Shown: positions 53,268 to 62,203 of the stretch, piece after piece
Layout of the letters: each line of letters begins with the position of its first letter
How positions within the stretch are numbered: position 1 is the stretch's first letter
Assembly (NCBI RefSeq): GCF_029910655.1
Contig: NZ_CP123897.1
Span: forward strand, 4,205,547-4,269,546
Reading direction: 5' to 3'
DNA: 64,000 bases
Source of the DNA: Methylomonas sp. UP202
Lineage (GTDB): Bacteria; Pseudomonadota; Gammaproteobacteria; Methylococcales; Methylomonadaceae
The notes under the pieces: model-generated
The model's input: only the letters and a program-made list of their open reading frames with translations
The model's database searches: none
Told to the model about the DNA's origin: nothing
Made by a program: the position numbers and the translations under genes

Positions 53268-53831
53268 ATGAGCGGCACTCAATCTTCATCAATCTCTGCG
53301 CAATCTAAACCCGCCCGAGTAAGGCCTTACCAAACCAAAGCGGCTTTCGGAATGTTCTTGCTCAAAGCGCTGCCCATCCTGATATTGATGTTGGCGGTGG
53401 AACGCTACGTCGGTCAACGCTTTCTGATCGGCGGCGACGATCAAATGGATCGCTGTTTGCCGGACAAGTGGATTTACCTGATCGACACCTACAACAAAGA
53501 CATCTGGCGAGGTGATCTGATGGCCTTTCGTGCTGAACGCATGGCGCCGTATTTCAAGGACGGGCAAATCATCGTCAAGATTGCCGCCGGTGTCACCGGT
53601 GATCGGATTCAGGTCGACAGCCATCAAACTACGGTCAACGGTTCATTGATCATCGAAGGTTTACCGTTAGCGGAAAAACTCAAAAAGCCCGCCAGCAGTT
53701 TTAAGCGCAATGAAACGATTCCGCCGGCAGCCTACTGGATGACCGGTCAAACGCCGAAGAGTTTTGACTCGCGCTATTGGGGCTATGTCTACGACCACCA
53801 GGTGATTGGGCGGGCTTATGCGTTGTTTTGA
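53268..53831 (+). CDS. trhF: TrhF/TraF, S26-type signal peptidase-like protein
   Basis: A 187-residue inner-membrane protein with one helix (FLLKALPILILMLAVERYV). The periplasmic domain is S26-like: VKIAAGVTGDRIQVD holds the general-base Lys region and SRYWGYV the C-terminal box. The expected nucleophile Ser two residues before the conserved Pro is replaced by Cys in MDRCLPDKW. TrhF homologues in SXT and IncA/C elements occupy this position and may process TraA or other exported subunits. Confidence 0.82.
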   Translation: MSGTQSSSISAQSKPARVRPYQTKAAFGMFLLKALPILILMLAVERYVGQRFLIGGDDQMDRCLPDKWIYLIDTYNKDIWRGDLMAFRAERMAPYFKDGQIIVKIAAGVTGDRIQVDSHQTTVNGSLIIEGLPLAEKLKKPASSFKRNETIPPAAYWMTGQTPKSFDSRYWGYVYDHQVIGRAYALF

Positions 53832-55029
53832 TCATCCATACATAAAGCGGCTTCTACGGCTGATTAGCCCAATGGCGTGCTTGATGGGTTTATTGGTCAC
53901 TGACTTGGTCTTTGCTGAAGAAGCCTGGCTGCAACGTTCTCAGGCCATATTGAAATCCTTGGAAGGCCAGCCTCGCCCGGAATGGCTGAACGGTCAGACT
54001 GAACCGTTGGATTTGAAACGCCAGGCGATGCAGGTCTTTGAAACCGCGCAATCGATTCAAAATTCTGCGTTATCGATAAGAACCGAAAGCAGCCTTTCGA
54101 CAAACCAATCGAACAATCCGCTCAAACTGTTATTTGTCTCATTTTCGCTCGGTGATGCGGCGCTAAAAGGCATTTTTGAAGAAGCTGCAGGGCGGGATGA
54201 TGTGTTACTGGTGTTTCGTGGCCCTAAGCCTGGTCAAAAACTACCGGCGTTGATGGCAGACCTCAAGCGTTTACTCAAAGGCATTGATCCTCTGCCGAAC
54301 ATCGTCATTGATCCCACCCGCTTTCAACGCTGGTCGGTAGCCGCAGTACCGGACATTGTCGTCGAACAAGACGGTCAATCTCGTTTACATGTTCGCGGTG
54401 TCAGCAGCTTGTCTTGGCTGGACGAGCAACTCAAAGCCGGCAAGCAGGGTGATTTAGGCACCTTGGGCGATGTCAGCGAGATTGCTGAAATTGATTTACT
54501 GGAAGAGATCAAACGCCGAATGGCGGCCATCGACTGGAAAAAAAAGCAGCAACAGGCCATCGCTCGGTTCTGGGACCAGCAAAAATTTGAAGTGCTGCCG
54601 GCTGCTCAGGATGATCGCGATCGGACGGTGGATCTAACCATCACCGCACCGCGCGATCTGATAGCACCCAATGGTCAATTATTCATCCGTGCCGGACAAA
54701 CGGTCAATCCGTTGGACAAGATGCCGTTTGGCTTTTGCCTGATGGTGTTTGATGCCACGGTACCGGCTCAGGTCGAACTGATTCAACGTCAATCCTGCCA
54801 GGACAAAAAAGCCCGTGTGCTGTTTTTGGCCACAGCTCTGCCGCGTCAGGATGGGTGGGAACACTTGAAGACGTTGGAAACTAGACTTCAGGCTCCGGTG
54901 TATTTACTGACGCCGGATGTGCGCAGTCGTTTTCAATTACAGCAGGTACCGGCGATTGTCGAACAAGCCGGCAACCACTTGGTGGTTCATGAACGCAAAG
55001 TACCATCTTTACAGGGAGCGCCATCATGA
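53818..55029 (+). CDS. traW: TraW with N-terminal TrbC domain
   Basis: A 403-residue secreted protein from ATG 53818; the frame opens four codons earlier at a TTG. The signal region is MACLMGLLVTDLVFA-EEA. Residues about 100-215 resemble TrbC_Ftype (LKLLFVSFSLGDAALKGIFE, VAAVPDIVVEQDG); the rest matches TraW (DLTITAPRDLIAPNGQLFIR and the VYLLTPDVRSRFQLQQVPAI end). In F these are two proteins; the fusion is known in SXT/IncA/C elements. It overlaps trhF by 14 bases and traU by ATGA. Confidence 0.87.
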   Translation: MRCFDHPYIKRLLRLISPMACLMGLLVTDLVFAEEAWLQRSQAILKSLEGQPRPEWLNGQTEPLDLKRQAMQVFETAQSIQNSALSIRTESSLSTNQSNNPLKLLFVSFSLGDAALKGIFEEAAGRDDVLLVFRGPKPGQKLPALMADLKRLLKGIDPLPNIVIDPTRFQRWSVAAVPDIVVEQDGQSRLHVRGVSSLSWLDEQLKAGKQGDLGTLGDVSEIAEIDLLEEIKRRMAAIDWKKKQQQAIARFWDQQKFEVLPAAQDDRDRTVDLTITAPRDLIAPNGQLFIRAGQTVNPLDKMPFGFCLMVFDATVPAQVELIQRQSCQDKKARVLFLATALPRQDGWEHLKTLETRLQAPVYLLTPDVRSRFQLQQVPAIVEQAGNHLVVHERKVPSLQGAPS

Positions 55030-56054
55030 AGCGATGCGTTTCCCATTGGGTTTTTGGCTTGCTGATGACATTAGCAGCCCCGCTTTATGCCGATACCACG
55101 ACTACCGCCACTGATCCGTTATGCGCCGATGCCCAGCTGTGGTCGGGCAAACTCATCACCGATATTTGCTGGAGCTGTTTGTTTCCGATTCGCGCCGCCG
55201 GTGCTTCACTGGGGGGTGGCAATGTGCCGAGCATCGCTACCGACCAGAAGTTTTGTTTCTGTACCGATCCCATGGGCATACCGGAATTGGGGATGACCAT
55301 GGGTTTATGGAATCCAGCCCGTTTGATTGAAATTGTCCGCAATCCCTGGTGCTCACCGGCATTGGGCGGTCATAAGTTCAGTGCTTCGAATGTGCGTTTG
55401 ATTGCGACCACTGGCAAGGCTGACTTCGACGCCAGTGAAATGTCGTTTTTCAATTACCACTATTTTGCGTTTCCATTGACCATCATGCTCGATCTGTTCT
55501 GGGATGGTCGCTGCAACAGTGACGGCTACCGGGATTTTGATTTGCTGTATGTTTCCGAACTGGATCCCACCTGGAATAACGATTTACTGGCGTTTTTTAC
55601 CAGTCCGGAAACGGCGCTATTTGCCAATCCGGTGGCTATTTCAGCGTGTGTGGCCGATGCGGCGTCAGCTGCTACCGGTAATCCTTTGGATGCGTTGTTC
55701 TGGTGTGCCGGTGCTTGGGGGCATATGTATCCCTTATCGGGCATTTCGCCGACCAGTTACGGCACTGATGCCAGAATTACCAGTTTGCTGGCCACACGGG
55801 CAACGGCGGCATTACATCGCCGAGGCCTAGCCTGGAAAACCTCCGGTAACGAATCCCTGTGCGGTGGCTCAATTTACCCCTTTATCCCCAAATCCCAATA
55901 CCGGCTGTCGATGTTTTATCCGGTCGCCGAAACGGAATCCAATCATGTCATTGGTGAAACAACGTTCAAATGGGGATCGGGACGGACTTTTCCGGGCCCT
56001 GGCGAAGATCATCTATACCTGCTGTGGCGTTGGCAGGATTGCTGTCTATTCTAG
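55026..56054 (+). CDS. traU: TraU pilus assembly / mating-pair protein
   Basis: A 342-residue periplasmic protein with signal peptide (GLLMTLAAPLYA-DTTT). Cysteine-rich: TDICWSCLFPIRAAG, FCFCTDPMGIPE and the ending WRWQDCCLF are TraU hallmarks. DsbC should form its disulfides. The gene is complete; the recombinase island begins just after its stop codon. Confidence 0.93.
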   Translation: MKRCVSHWVFGLLMTLAAPLYADTTTTATDPLCADAQLWSGKLITDICWSCLFPIRAAGASLGGGNVPSIATDQKFCFCTDPMGIPELGMTMGLWNPARLIEIVRNPWCSPALGGHKFSASNVRLIATTGKADFDASEMSFFNYHYFAFPLTIMLDLFWDGRCNSDGYRDFDLLYVSELDPTWNNDLLAFFTSPETALFANPVAISACVADAASAATGNPLDALFWCAGAWGHMYPLSGISPTSYGTDARITSLLATRATAALHRRGLAWKTSGNESLCGGSIYPFIPKSQYRLSMFYPVAETESNHVIGETTFKWGSGRTFPGPGEDHLYLLWRWQDCCLF

Positions 56055-56057
56055 GGC

Positions 56058-56068
56058 GAACTGTTCAC
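56058..56068 (+). repeat. Left terminal inverted repeat of the GInt-like element
   Basis: GAACTGTTCAC, three bases after the traU stop. Its core TGTTCAC recurs at 56167-56173 and 56221-56227, and inverted at 56255-56261 over the ginA start codon, all in the 200-bp gene-free stretch before ginA, and so may be a recombinase-binding repeat. Confidence 0.6.
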
Positions 56069-56254
56069 AATGAATCAGTCTAACACATTGATTAAAAATA
56101 CAAATGTGAGATCAAACATGAACAGAACATTCCTAAAAGCAAGCGGTATCAACCCGATCATAAAAGTGTTCACGCGATGGCTTTTATCCATTGGAATGCC
56201 TAGATTATCCAATGGGCATTTGTTCACCGTCATCTGTCGATCAGTAGGTGTGCC

Positions 56255-57568
56255 GTGAACACTATTGTCCGATCAGCCATTCACCTTGAACAGCACCCAG
56301 CCATGTCTTCGGAGGAATTGACATCCTGTGCTTTGCCAGCGGGCTTTTTATTTTTGGTTGACGAGGATACGGGACGCGTCATAGAGCCGGTATTACTCTA
56401 TTTGATGGATCGATTCCTCATTCGTCACGGCAATACCAGGCCGAATACGTTGCGAGCCACGGTTTACAACCTGAAGGATTGGTGGGCGTTTCTGGCGGAG
56501 TTTGCCAAAACTTGGAACGAAGTCAGTGAGGATGATCTTCGTTTTTACCGGGACGCTATGCTGCAGACCGTGTCGCCCAAAACCCATCAACCCTATGACG
56601 TAGGCACTGTCCGCCGTCGACTGACCACGGTATTGCAATTCTATGACTGGGCCCGGCGGGCGGGGTTTTTCGGAGTGATTTTCGATTCAAAATCCACTCG
56701 CCAAATCGTCAGATCGATGGATCACGATGCTTTGGCGCATCTGCATTCGAATACTATTCAAAGCAAAACATCCGATTTACTGCCTCTCCCGCGTCATGGC
56801 GCCGATGATGCCGTCCGACCATTGACTGAAGCGGAATATCGCACGGTTGCACATTGTCTTGGTCCGCTACCGCCAGGCAGCACACGATCTGGCGATGATT
56901 GCCGACCAACCTTGGACCGGCTGATTGCCGAAATTGCCCTCCATACCGGCATGCGACGGGATGAAATTTCATCACTGAATCGTTGGCAAATTCTAGATCT
57001 GCGACCTGATGCATCCCAACCTTTCGGTGTGGTGAAGCTGCGGCTCAGTAAAACCAAGGGTCTCAGGCCGCGTGTCGTGTTTATGCCTAATTGGCTGATA
57101 ACCGCATTGCATTGGTATATCGATCATGAGCGCAAGGACGCGCTGCAAGCCGCCAAAAAGCAAGGCCAGCTCAAAGAACCGAGTGCATTATTTTTGAATG
57201 GTATCCATACCGGGCGCCATGCCGGAAAACCCATTCAAAATGGCAGTATCGATGCACATTTTCGGCAAGCTTTGTTTGCCGCCGGCTTGACGCATACCGT
57301 ACATAAAACGGACCCGGAAACAGGGAAACCGTATACCACGCAAGAGCCCCGTCATGTTTTCCACGACCTCAGACATACCTTTGCGACCTGGCTGTATTGG
57401 TTTGAAAAGTCGCAGGGTAATGCGGAACCCTGGAAAAAGATTCAGGCACGCTTGGGACATATCGCGTTGGCGACGACCACCAATCTCTACTTGCGCGCCG
57501 TGACGGATTTTGAAGCTCAAGTCAGTGATACCACCATGAAGTTTTTCGAGGCGATGCGTCATGGCTGA
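56255..57568 (+). CDS. ginA: GinA-like tyrosine recombinase
   Basis: A 437-residue integrase starting at GTG 56255. Residues about 60-150 form the SAM-like core-binding domain (NTRPNTLRATVYNLKDWWAF). Catalytic residues appear as Arg in LHTGMRRDEISSL, HxxR in HDLRHTFATW, His in LGHIALATTTNLY and the Tyr nucleophile in that last motif. It overlaps ginB by eight bases. Confidence 0.88.
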   Translation: MNTIVRSAIHLEQHPAMSSEELTSCALPAGFLFLVDEDTGRVIEPVLLYLMDRFLIRHGNTRPNTLRATVYNLKDWWAFLAEFAKTWNEVSEDDLRFYRDAMLQTVSPKTHQPYDVGTVRRRLTTVLQFYDWARRAGFFGVIFDSKSTRQIVRSMDHDALAHLHSNTIQSKTSDLLPLPRHGADDAVRPLTEAEYRTVAHCLGPLPPGSTRSGDDCRPTLDRLIAEIALHTGMRRDEISSLNRWQILDLRPDASQPFGVVKLRLSKTKGLRPRVVFMPNWLITALHWYIDHERKDALQAAKKQGQLKEPSALFLNGIHTGRHAGKPIQNGSIDAHFRQALFAAGLTHTVHKTDPETGKPYTTQEPRHVFHDLRHTFATWLYWFEKSQGNAEPWKKIQARLGHIALATTTNLYLRAVTDFEAQVSDTTMKFFEAMRHG

Positions 57569-59408
57569 TTCATTTGCTGATCGCCGCTCCACACGTCCGA
57601 GTCGCTACGCACAACTCGTGGGTACGACGGTGGCGGACCTCGACGCTGTTCGCCGGGAACGCCTATCCTCGATTAGCGAAGAAACCGATGGGGATGGCAA
57701 ACGTCGGTTATTCATTCGTTTCCCGACACCACACAGTCGAGAATCCATTCAAACCTTGGAGGTTTCAAACTGGCTGATGGCGTCCGAGTTGGCCGTTGCC
57801 TTTGCCGAGATGGTCGTCGTATGGGGTGGGGATAAAACCGAACCAAGTCGGCAAACATTTATCAACGATCTGAACCATGGGTTTTTCCAGTATCTGGCTC
57901 GCAATGATAGGCCATCACCCAGTCTGGCAACCCTTAACACGGCATTCATCAATGGTTTTATCGAATGGCTGGGACGCATGGAAGATGGTGCCTATGTGCT
58001 TGCGGCGTACACCCGCTTGCATTATCTGGGTGCGGTTCGCAGCGTGGTTTCTCACCTGAAAAAATCTAAGCAGTACCGTTCCCAGTTAAGCAAGGATTTA
58101 CATATTCGCCGCAATCCCTGGCCAGGGGCGTCACGGCAAGTCGCACATCCGACAAAAATCATCGAGCCGGCGGATTGGATCCATCTTCACAGTACTTGCA
58201 TCGAAGCCTGTACGCAAATCATGCAAACCGTCGAACAAGGCTGGATGATGTTGACCGAAGAATCCCCCGAACCCAATAGCCTGGCAAGCCATTTGCAAAG
58301 ACTGGACGCACTGTTTCCGACAGTGATTGGGTCTTTCGTCAAACTTCAGCAACTCGACGCACCATTAGCCCGCCAAATCGGCACGCCGGAAGTTCTGGCG
58401 GCACTCAGAACCTACTTTCACCCCTCGCCAAGAGATCTGGTGCCGTTCCTACTGTTATTAGCCATGGTGAGCTTTTTCAGTGGCGAAACGCTGTTTGCAA
58501 CCCGCCGAAGTGACGTGTCCTATATCGAAATCCAGGGTGTCAAACGCTTGGTTTGGCGCCCCTATAAATCAAGAAGCCGACGCCGACAGCATCGCAGTTT
58601 TCCGATATCGGATGCCCCAGACAGTCCGACGGTGTTGATTCCGTTTATCGAGCGCTGGACGGCACGGATTCGTCCAGTAGCCACGCCGCGCCTGCAAGAG
58701 TGGTTGTTTATCTGGATTCCCGTGAACAAACCGTCAGAGCCTCATGGTTTCGAATCCAAGTCGGGAGGTAGTAAAGGAGCCTGGCAAAACCATTTGTCAG
58801 CCTTTTTGATCGAGAACGAACTCCCTCATCTGACACTCAGGCAAGTTCGCACAACCGGCCTGGATAATGTCCATACCTGGTTTGACGGCGATCTCCTTGC
58901 ACTGCAAGCCGTCAGCGGCCATCAAAACCCTGAGGTCATCCTCTCGCATTACACGTCCGATGCGGCACGCAAACGCCATGATGAGCGACTCGGCGATGTC
59001 ATGACCTTGCGTAGCCGTTGGCGAGAAACCGATGGCATTATCGATCCACGCACATTGCCGCCCAACCAGGACTTGGCGGCCGCGACACCGGGATGGCGCT
59101 GCTTTGATCCTTATGACAGCCCGGTGCCTGGTCAAGACAAAGGCAAATTGTGCAGTGCTTACGGCGCTTGTCCAGGCTGTGCGTTAGCTCATTTGAATCT
59201 TCAGGACGGCTACGCGCTGGCTCGTGCGCTACAGCTGAAAGTCAAAATCGAACAGGCCCAAACCCAATTACCGGCAGCACGCTGGTTGACGGCGTGGGCA
59301 CCGAGATTGCAACGCCTGATCGAATACTGGCTCCCGCGTTTCCAGGATGAAACGGTGATCCGCGAAGCCGACCAATGGGATTTGGACGACTTGCCTGACC
59401 TGGAGTAA
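57561..59408 (+). CDS. ginB: GinB-like tyrosine recombinase
   Basis: A 615-residue divergent tyrosine recombinase. The catalytic region shows SGETLFATRRSDV for the first Arg, LRQVRTTGLDNV where HxxR is expected (the first His is replaced), and VSGHQNPEVILSHYTSD with His and Tyr. A cysteine set near the end (KLCSAYGACPGCAL) may form a zinc site. It is the second gene of the gin operon and precedes ginC by five bases. Confidence 0.85.
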   Translation: MADSFADRRSTRPSRYAQLVGTTVADLDAVRRERLSSISEETDGDGKRRLFIRFPTPHSRESIQTLEVSNWLMASELAVAFAEMVVVWGGDKTEPSRQTFINDLNHGFFQYLARNDRPSPSLATLNTAFINGFIEWLGRMEDGAYVLAAYTRLHYLGAVRSVVSHLKKSKQYRSQLSKDLHIRRNPWPGASRQVAHPTKIIEPADWIHLHSTCIEACTQIMQTVEQGWMMLTEESPEPNSLASHLQRLDALFPTVIGSFVKLQQLDAPLARQIGTPEVLAALRTYFHPSPRDLVPFLLLLAMVSFFSGETLFATRRSDVSYIEIQGVKRLVWRPYKSRSRRRQHRSFPISDAPDSPTVLIPFIERWTARIRPVATPRLQEWLFIWIPVNKPSEPHGFESKSGGSKGAWQNHLSAFLIENELPHLTLRQVRTTGLDNVHTWFDGDLLALQAVSGHQNPEVILSHYTSDAARKRHDERLGDVMTLRSRWRETDGIIDPRTLPPNQDLAAATPGWRCFDPYDSPVPGQDKGKLCSAYGACPGCALAHLNLQDGYALARALQLKVKIEQAQTQLPAARWLTAWAPRLQRLIEYWLPRFQDETVIREADQWDLDDLPDLE

Positions 59409-59413
59409 TCGTC

Positions 59414-61495
59414 ATGACCTCACTCAATTCATTCACCAAACCCCAGATTCATTTGCTATCGGCCGATGATCTGAGCTCGCAACGCGTTTCCCCCATCAGC
59501 CTCTGGGGTGACGCCCAATGGCGCCTGGAAAATCCGACACCAGGGCAACCCGATCATCGCTCCACCGTGAACTGGAATATCAAACTGCCGCACGGACAAA
59601 GCCTACTGGATCCGCAATGGGCCGAGTTACTCGACAGCTTACGGCGCTTTGTCTGGAGTTTGCTGACCGATCCCCGTGAAGGTAAAAGCCTGAAAACGAC
59701 ATCGATGGCGACCATTAGTCGGATGTTGGCTTATCTGGTTAACTGGATGGCCACACAGGATTTTCGAGCTATCCATGAATTGGACAACCATGCCAGTTGG
59801 GAATACGTCGAACACGTCGCCATATCGGGGAGCGATAAGCAATATTCCACCTTGCATGAAGGTTGGGTCTGGCAACGGCTGCATATTTTGACGCTGCTCT
59901 ATAAGCAAAGTGGCGCGTTGCGGGAATTCGGCGTCAACCCTATGCCGGAGCCGCCGTTTGACAATCGCAACCCCTTCGATGTTGCCAAACGCATCACGAA
60001 TCGCCAGCGTGATTTCATTCCGCCCCTACCGGATGCAGTGGCATTGCCGATCATGACAGCAGCAGAGCGGTTGATCGGGGTACCTGCCGATGACGTCATC
60101 AAGCTGCAGGACGTTTATCTTGCAGCGTATGCACAAGGCGGACCTGGCAATCACAAAGGGCCAGGCCACAGTTTGCCGGTTAGAACCGATGCCGCTCGCC
60201 GGGCTGTCAGTTCATTCCAGTTTTCGGTGCTTGCCGGTGAATCAGTACCTTGGCATGACGTCATCGACACTCAACCGCGAAGAGGCGCTGGGCAAGTTGA
60301 TTTCGTTGCCGCCATCCGATTGCTGATTATGGATATTCGGATTGCCTGCATCATCGTGCTACAAAGCCATGTCGGTTTACGCATCAGTGAAGTGATGGGC
60401 CTAAAAGCCGGTATCGATCCCAATAGCGGATTGCCGTCTTGCCTGCAACAACGCCCATCAAAAACCGGCTTGAATACCATTTTTTATCTCAAAAGTCTGG
60501 CCGCCAAAATCCACGGCAGACCGGTGGAATGGATCGTCGGTGCTCGCCCGGCCGACAGTCAGCATCTTCCGCCCCCGGTCAGAGCGTTAGTCGTACTCGA
60601 GCGATTGTTTCGCCCGTGGCGTCAATTAGGCGATTGCCAGCATCTGATCGTGTCGTTTTGCGCTAGCCGCGGACTGCCGAAAACCCAGCGATCAGTTGGG
60701 CGTCCCTTCAGTCAGAATGTCAATCTCGGCCAAAAGGATTTTCTGCGACGTTACGTCGATTGGCAAGCATTACCGCCCAGCCCCGAACTGGACGCGTACC
60801 GGGATGGGCGTTCGCTACGCACGCACCAGTGGCGGAAAACCTTTGCGCTGTATGTCATCCAGGTGGATAGCCGCATGCTGCCGCACATTAGTCAGCATTT
60901 CAAACACCTGTCTCTGGCCATGACCGAGCAAGGCTACATCGGTCGCGATCCGGAAATCATTGAAGCCATGTCCGATGCTCGGGCTCGTTTGACAGTAAGG
61001 TTGCTGTATGAAGCCGCAACGGGTGATGCGACCTATGCCGGCAACATGGCGCCATGGCTTGAAGCCCATCGAAAATCGGTTAGAGCATCCATGCTGGACA
61101 AGACTCCGAAACAAATCCTTAGCGACCTGGAACACGAAGTCGTCGAGCACGATTTTAGAATTTGGTTCGCTGACCACGGGAAATGCCTGATCGAGCTGAA
61201 ACTGGAATCCGCACGTTGCCATCAGATCGCCGGCACTACACATTGGGAGGACCAGAATCCGAATTTCCAATACCGCGAACCGTCGGTTTGCGTTGGCTGT
61301 GAATGCTTCCTGATCGATAAAGAAAGCGCTGGATTCTGGCGCAAGCGCTATTTCGATAATCAACAAGCCGTGGAGAATGCCGAACGCATTGGCCGTGGTG
61401 ACGAGTTTTATGTTGCCCGTCAGCGAGCTCGGCAAGCGGCGGCCATTTTGCACGCACTCGGTGAAGACATTGAGGAGAACGGTCATGACGCGTAA
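59414..61495 (+). CDS. ginC: GinC-like tyrosine recombinase
   Basis: A 693-residue recombinase, the longest of the three. Catalytic motifs: QSHVGLRISEVMGL (Arg), LRTHQWRKTFALYV (HxxR) and HFKHLSLAMTEQGYIGRD (His, Tyr). A C-terminal region of about 120 residues includes SARCHQIAG and CVGCECFLI, possible metal-binding cysteines. It overlaps ginD by 11 bases. Confidence 0.86.
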   Translation: MTSLNSFTKPQIHLLSADDLSSQRVSPISLWGDAQWRLENPTPGQPDHRSTVNWNIKLPHGQSLLDPQWAELLDSLRRFVWSLLTDPREGKSLKTTSMATISRMLAYLVNWMATQDFRAIHELDNHASWEYVEHVAISGSDKQYSTLHEGWVWQRLHILTLLYKQSGALREFGVNPMPEPPFDNRNPFDVAKRITNRQRDFIPPLPDAVALPIMTAAERLIGVPADDVIKLQDVYLAAYAQGGPGNHKGPGHSLPVRTDAARRAVSSFQFSVLAGESVPWHDVIDTQPRRGAGQVDFVAAIRLLIMDIRIACIIVLQSHVGLRISEVMGLKAGIDPNSGLPSCLQQRPSKTGLNTIFYLKSLAAKIHGRPVEWIVGARPADSQHLPPPVRALVVLERLFRPWRQLGDCQHLIVSFCASRGLPKTQRSVGRPFSQNVNLGQKDFLRRYVDWQALPPSPELDAYRDGRSLRTHQWRKTFALYVIQVDSRMLPHISQHFKHLSLAMTEQGYIGRDPEIIEAMSDARARLTVRLLYEAATGDATYAGNMAPWLEAHRKSVRASMLDKTPKQILSDLEHEVVEHDFRIWFADHGKCLIELKLESARCHQIAGTTHWEDQNPNFQYREPSVCVGCECFLIDKESAGFWRKRYFDNQQAVENAERIGRGDEFYVARQRARQAAAILHALGEDIEENGHDA

Positions 61496-61997
61496 CGCCA
61501 AAACACCACCGCCCATCGACCCGATCGAGCAAGACTTCCTGGATGCACTTGAACGTCTGGAGGGCGGCGCACCACTAGACCCGAAGCTCGCCAAACAAGC
61601 CAAGTTAGGCACGCTCAAAATCAACGTTTCGGTGGTTGCCCAGGAAGCCGGTCACAGCCGAACCCTGATTGGACACGACGGTTGTAAATACCCTCGCATC
61701 AGGACACGCATCACGACATTGAAAGCGCCTATTACACCAACAACAAACGCCGAAACGGTCATCCGGCACCTGCGCGAAGAGAACGCCGAGCTGCGGAGAA
61801 AACTGGTTCGACGCGATACGGAAAATGCCGCGCTGATAGTCCGGCTCCGTCAATTGGAAATCGACACCCAACGGGCGCTTCGCAAAGCCGAACGCATGGC
61901 CAACCGATCCGAAAAACCCTCAGATCAGCTTGCCGGCGCGAGCATTCCATCTGAACGCGGCGAAATTTTACCTTTTCCGGCACCCCAGGAGGAGTGA
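61485..61997 (+). CDS. ginD: GinD-like small coiled-coil protein
   Basis: A 170-residue protein from ATG 61485. The N-terminal half is a small basic domain (LKINVSVVAQEAGHSRTLIG) resembling a DNA-binding helix-turn-helix start. Residues about 90-140 form a coiled coil (HLREENAELRRKLVRRDTEN). In GInts the fourth gene is required with the three recombinases; the likely role is an accessory or directionality factor. Confidence 0.78.
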   Translation: MTRNAKTPPPIDPIEQDFLDALERLEGGAPLDPKLAKQAKLGTLKINVSVVAQEAGHSRTLIGHDGCKYPRIRTRITTLKAPITPTTNAETVIRHLREENAELRRKLVRRDTENAALIVRLRQLEIDTQRALRKAERMANRSEKPSDQLAGASIPSERGEILPFPAPQEE

Positions 61998-62097
61998 GTG
62001 CAAGTATTTACCCTATACAAAGCATCTACCGGCTGCCGCCGGTACCGATCCATCGGTTATCATCGGACTAGTCAGGTTCCCATGTGGGGACTGGCCC

Positions 62098-62108
62098 GTG
62101 AACAGTTC
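62098..62108 (-). repeat. Right terminal inverted repeat of the GInt-like element
   Basis: GTGAACAGTTC, the exact inverse of the left copy, 100 bp after the ginD stop. The flanking bases differ, so the repeat is short. Confidence 0.6.
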
Positions 62109-62203
62109 AGAACCGGCATTCACTGCGGCAACCCATGCGTGGCAGGGGTTGCACGCGTTTCGTGGACACCTTCGTCCAATAGAAACTGCTGCGTGGGGTT
62201 GTG

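Larger units (their letters stand above)
56058..62108 (+). mobile_element. GInt-type element with ginABCD core, between traU and traN
   Basis: Four overlapping or adjacent genes encode three different tyrosine recombinases (437, 615, 693 residues) and a 170-residue coiled-coil protein, the order and sizes described for ginABCD of GInt genomic islands. RIT elements have only the three recombinases. The unit is bounded by GAACTGTTCAC (56058-56068) and its inverse GTGAACAGTTC (62098-62108). No cargo gene is present. The exact ends are inferred from these repeats and from the interruption of the usual traU-traN adjacency. Confidence 0.75.

Noticed and set aside
60815..61624. Minus-strand 269-codon frame opposite ginC
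   Set aside because: Shadow of ginC/ginD; no family resemblance and it would overlap two well-supported genes.
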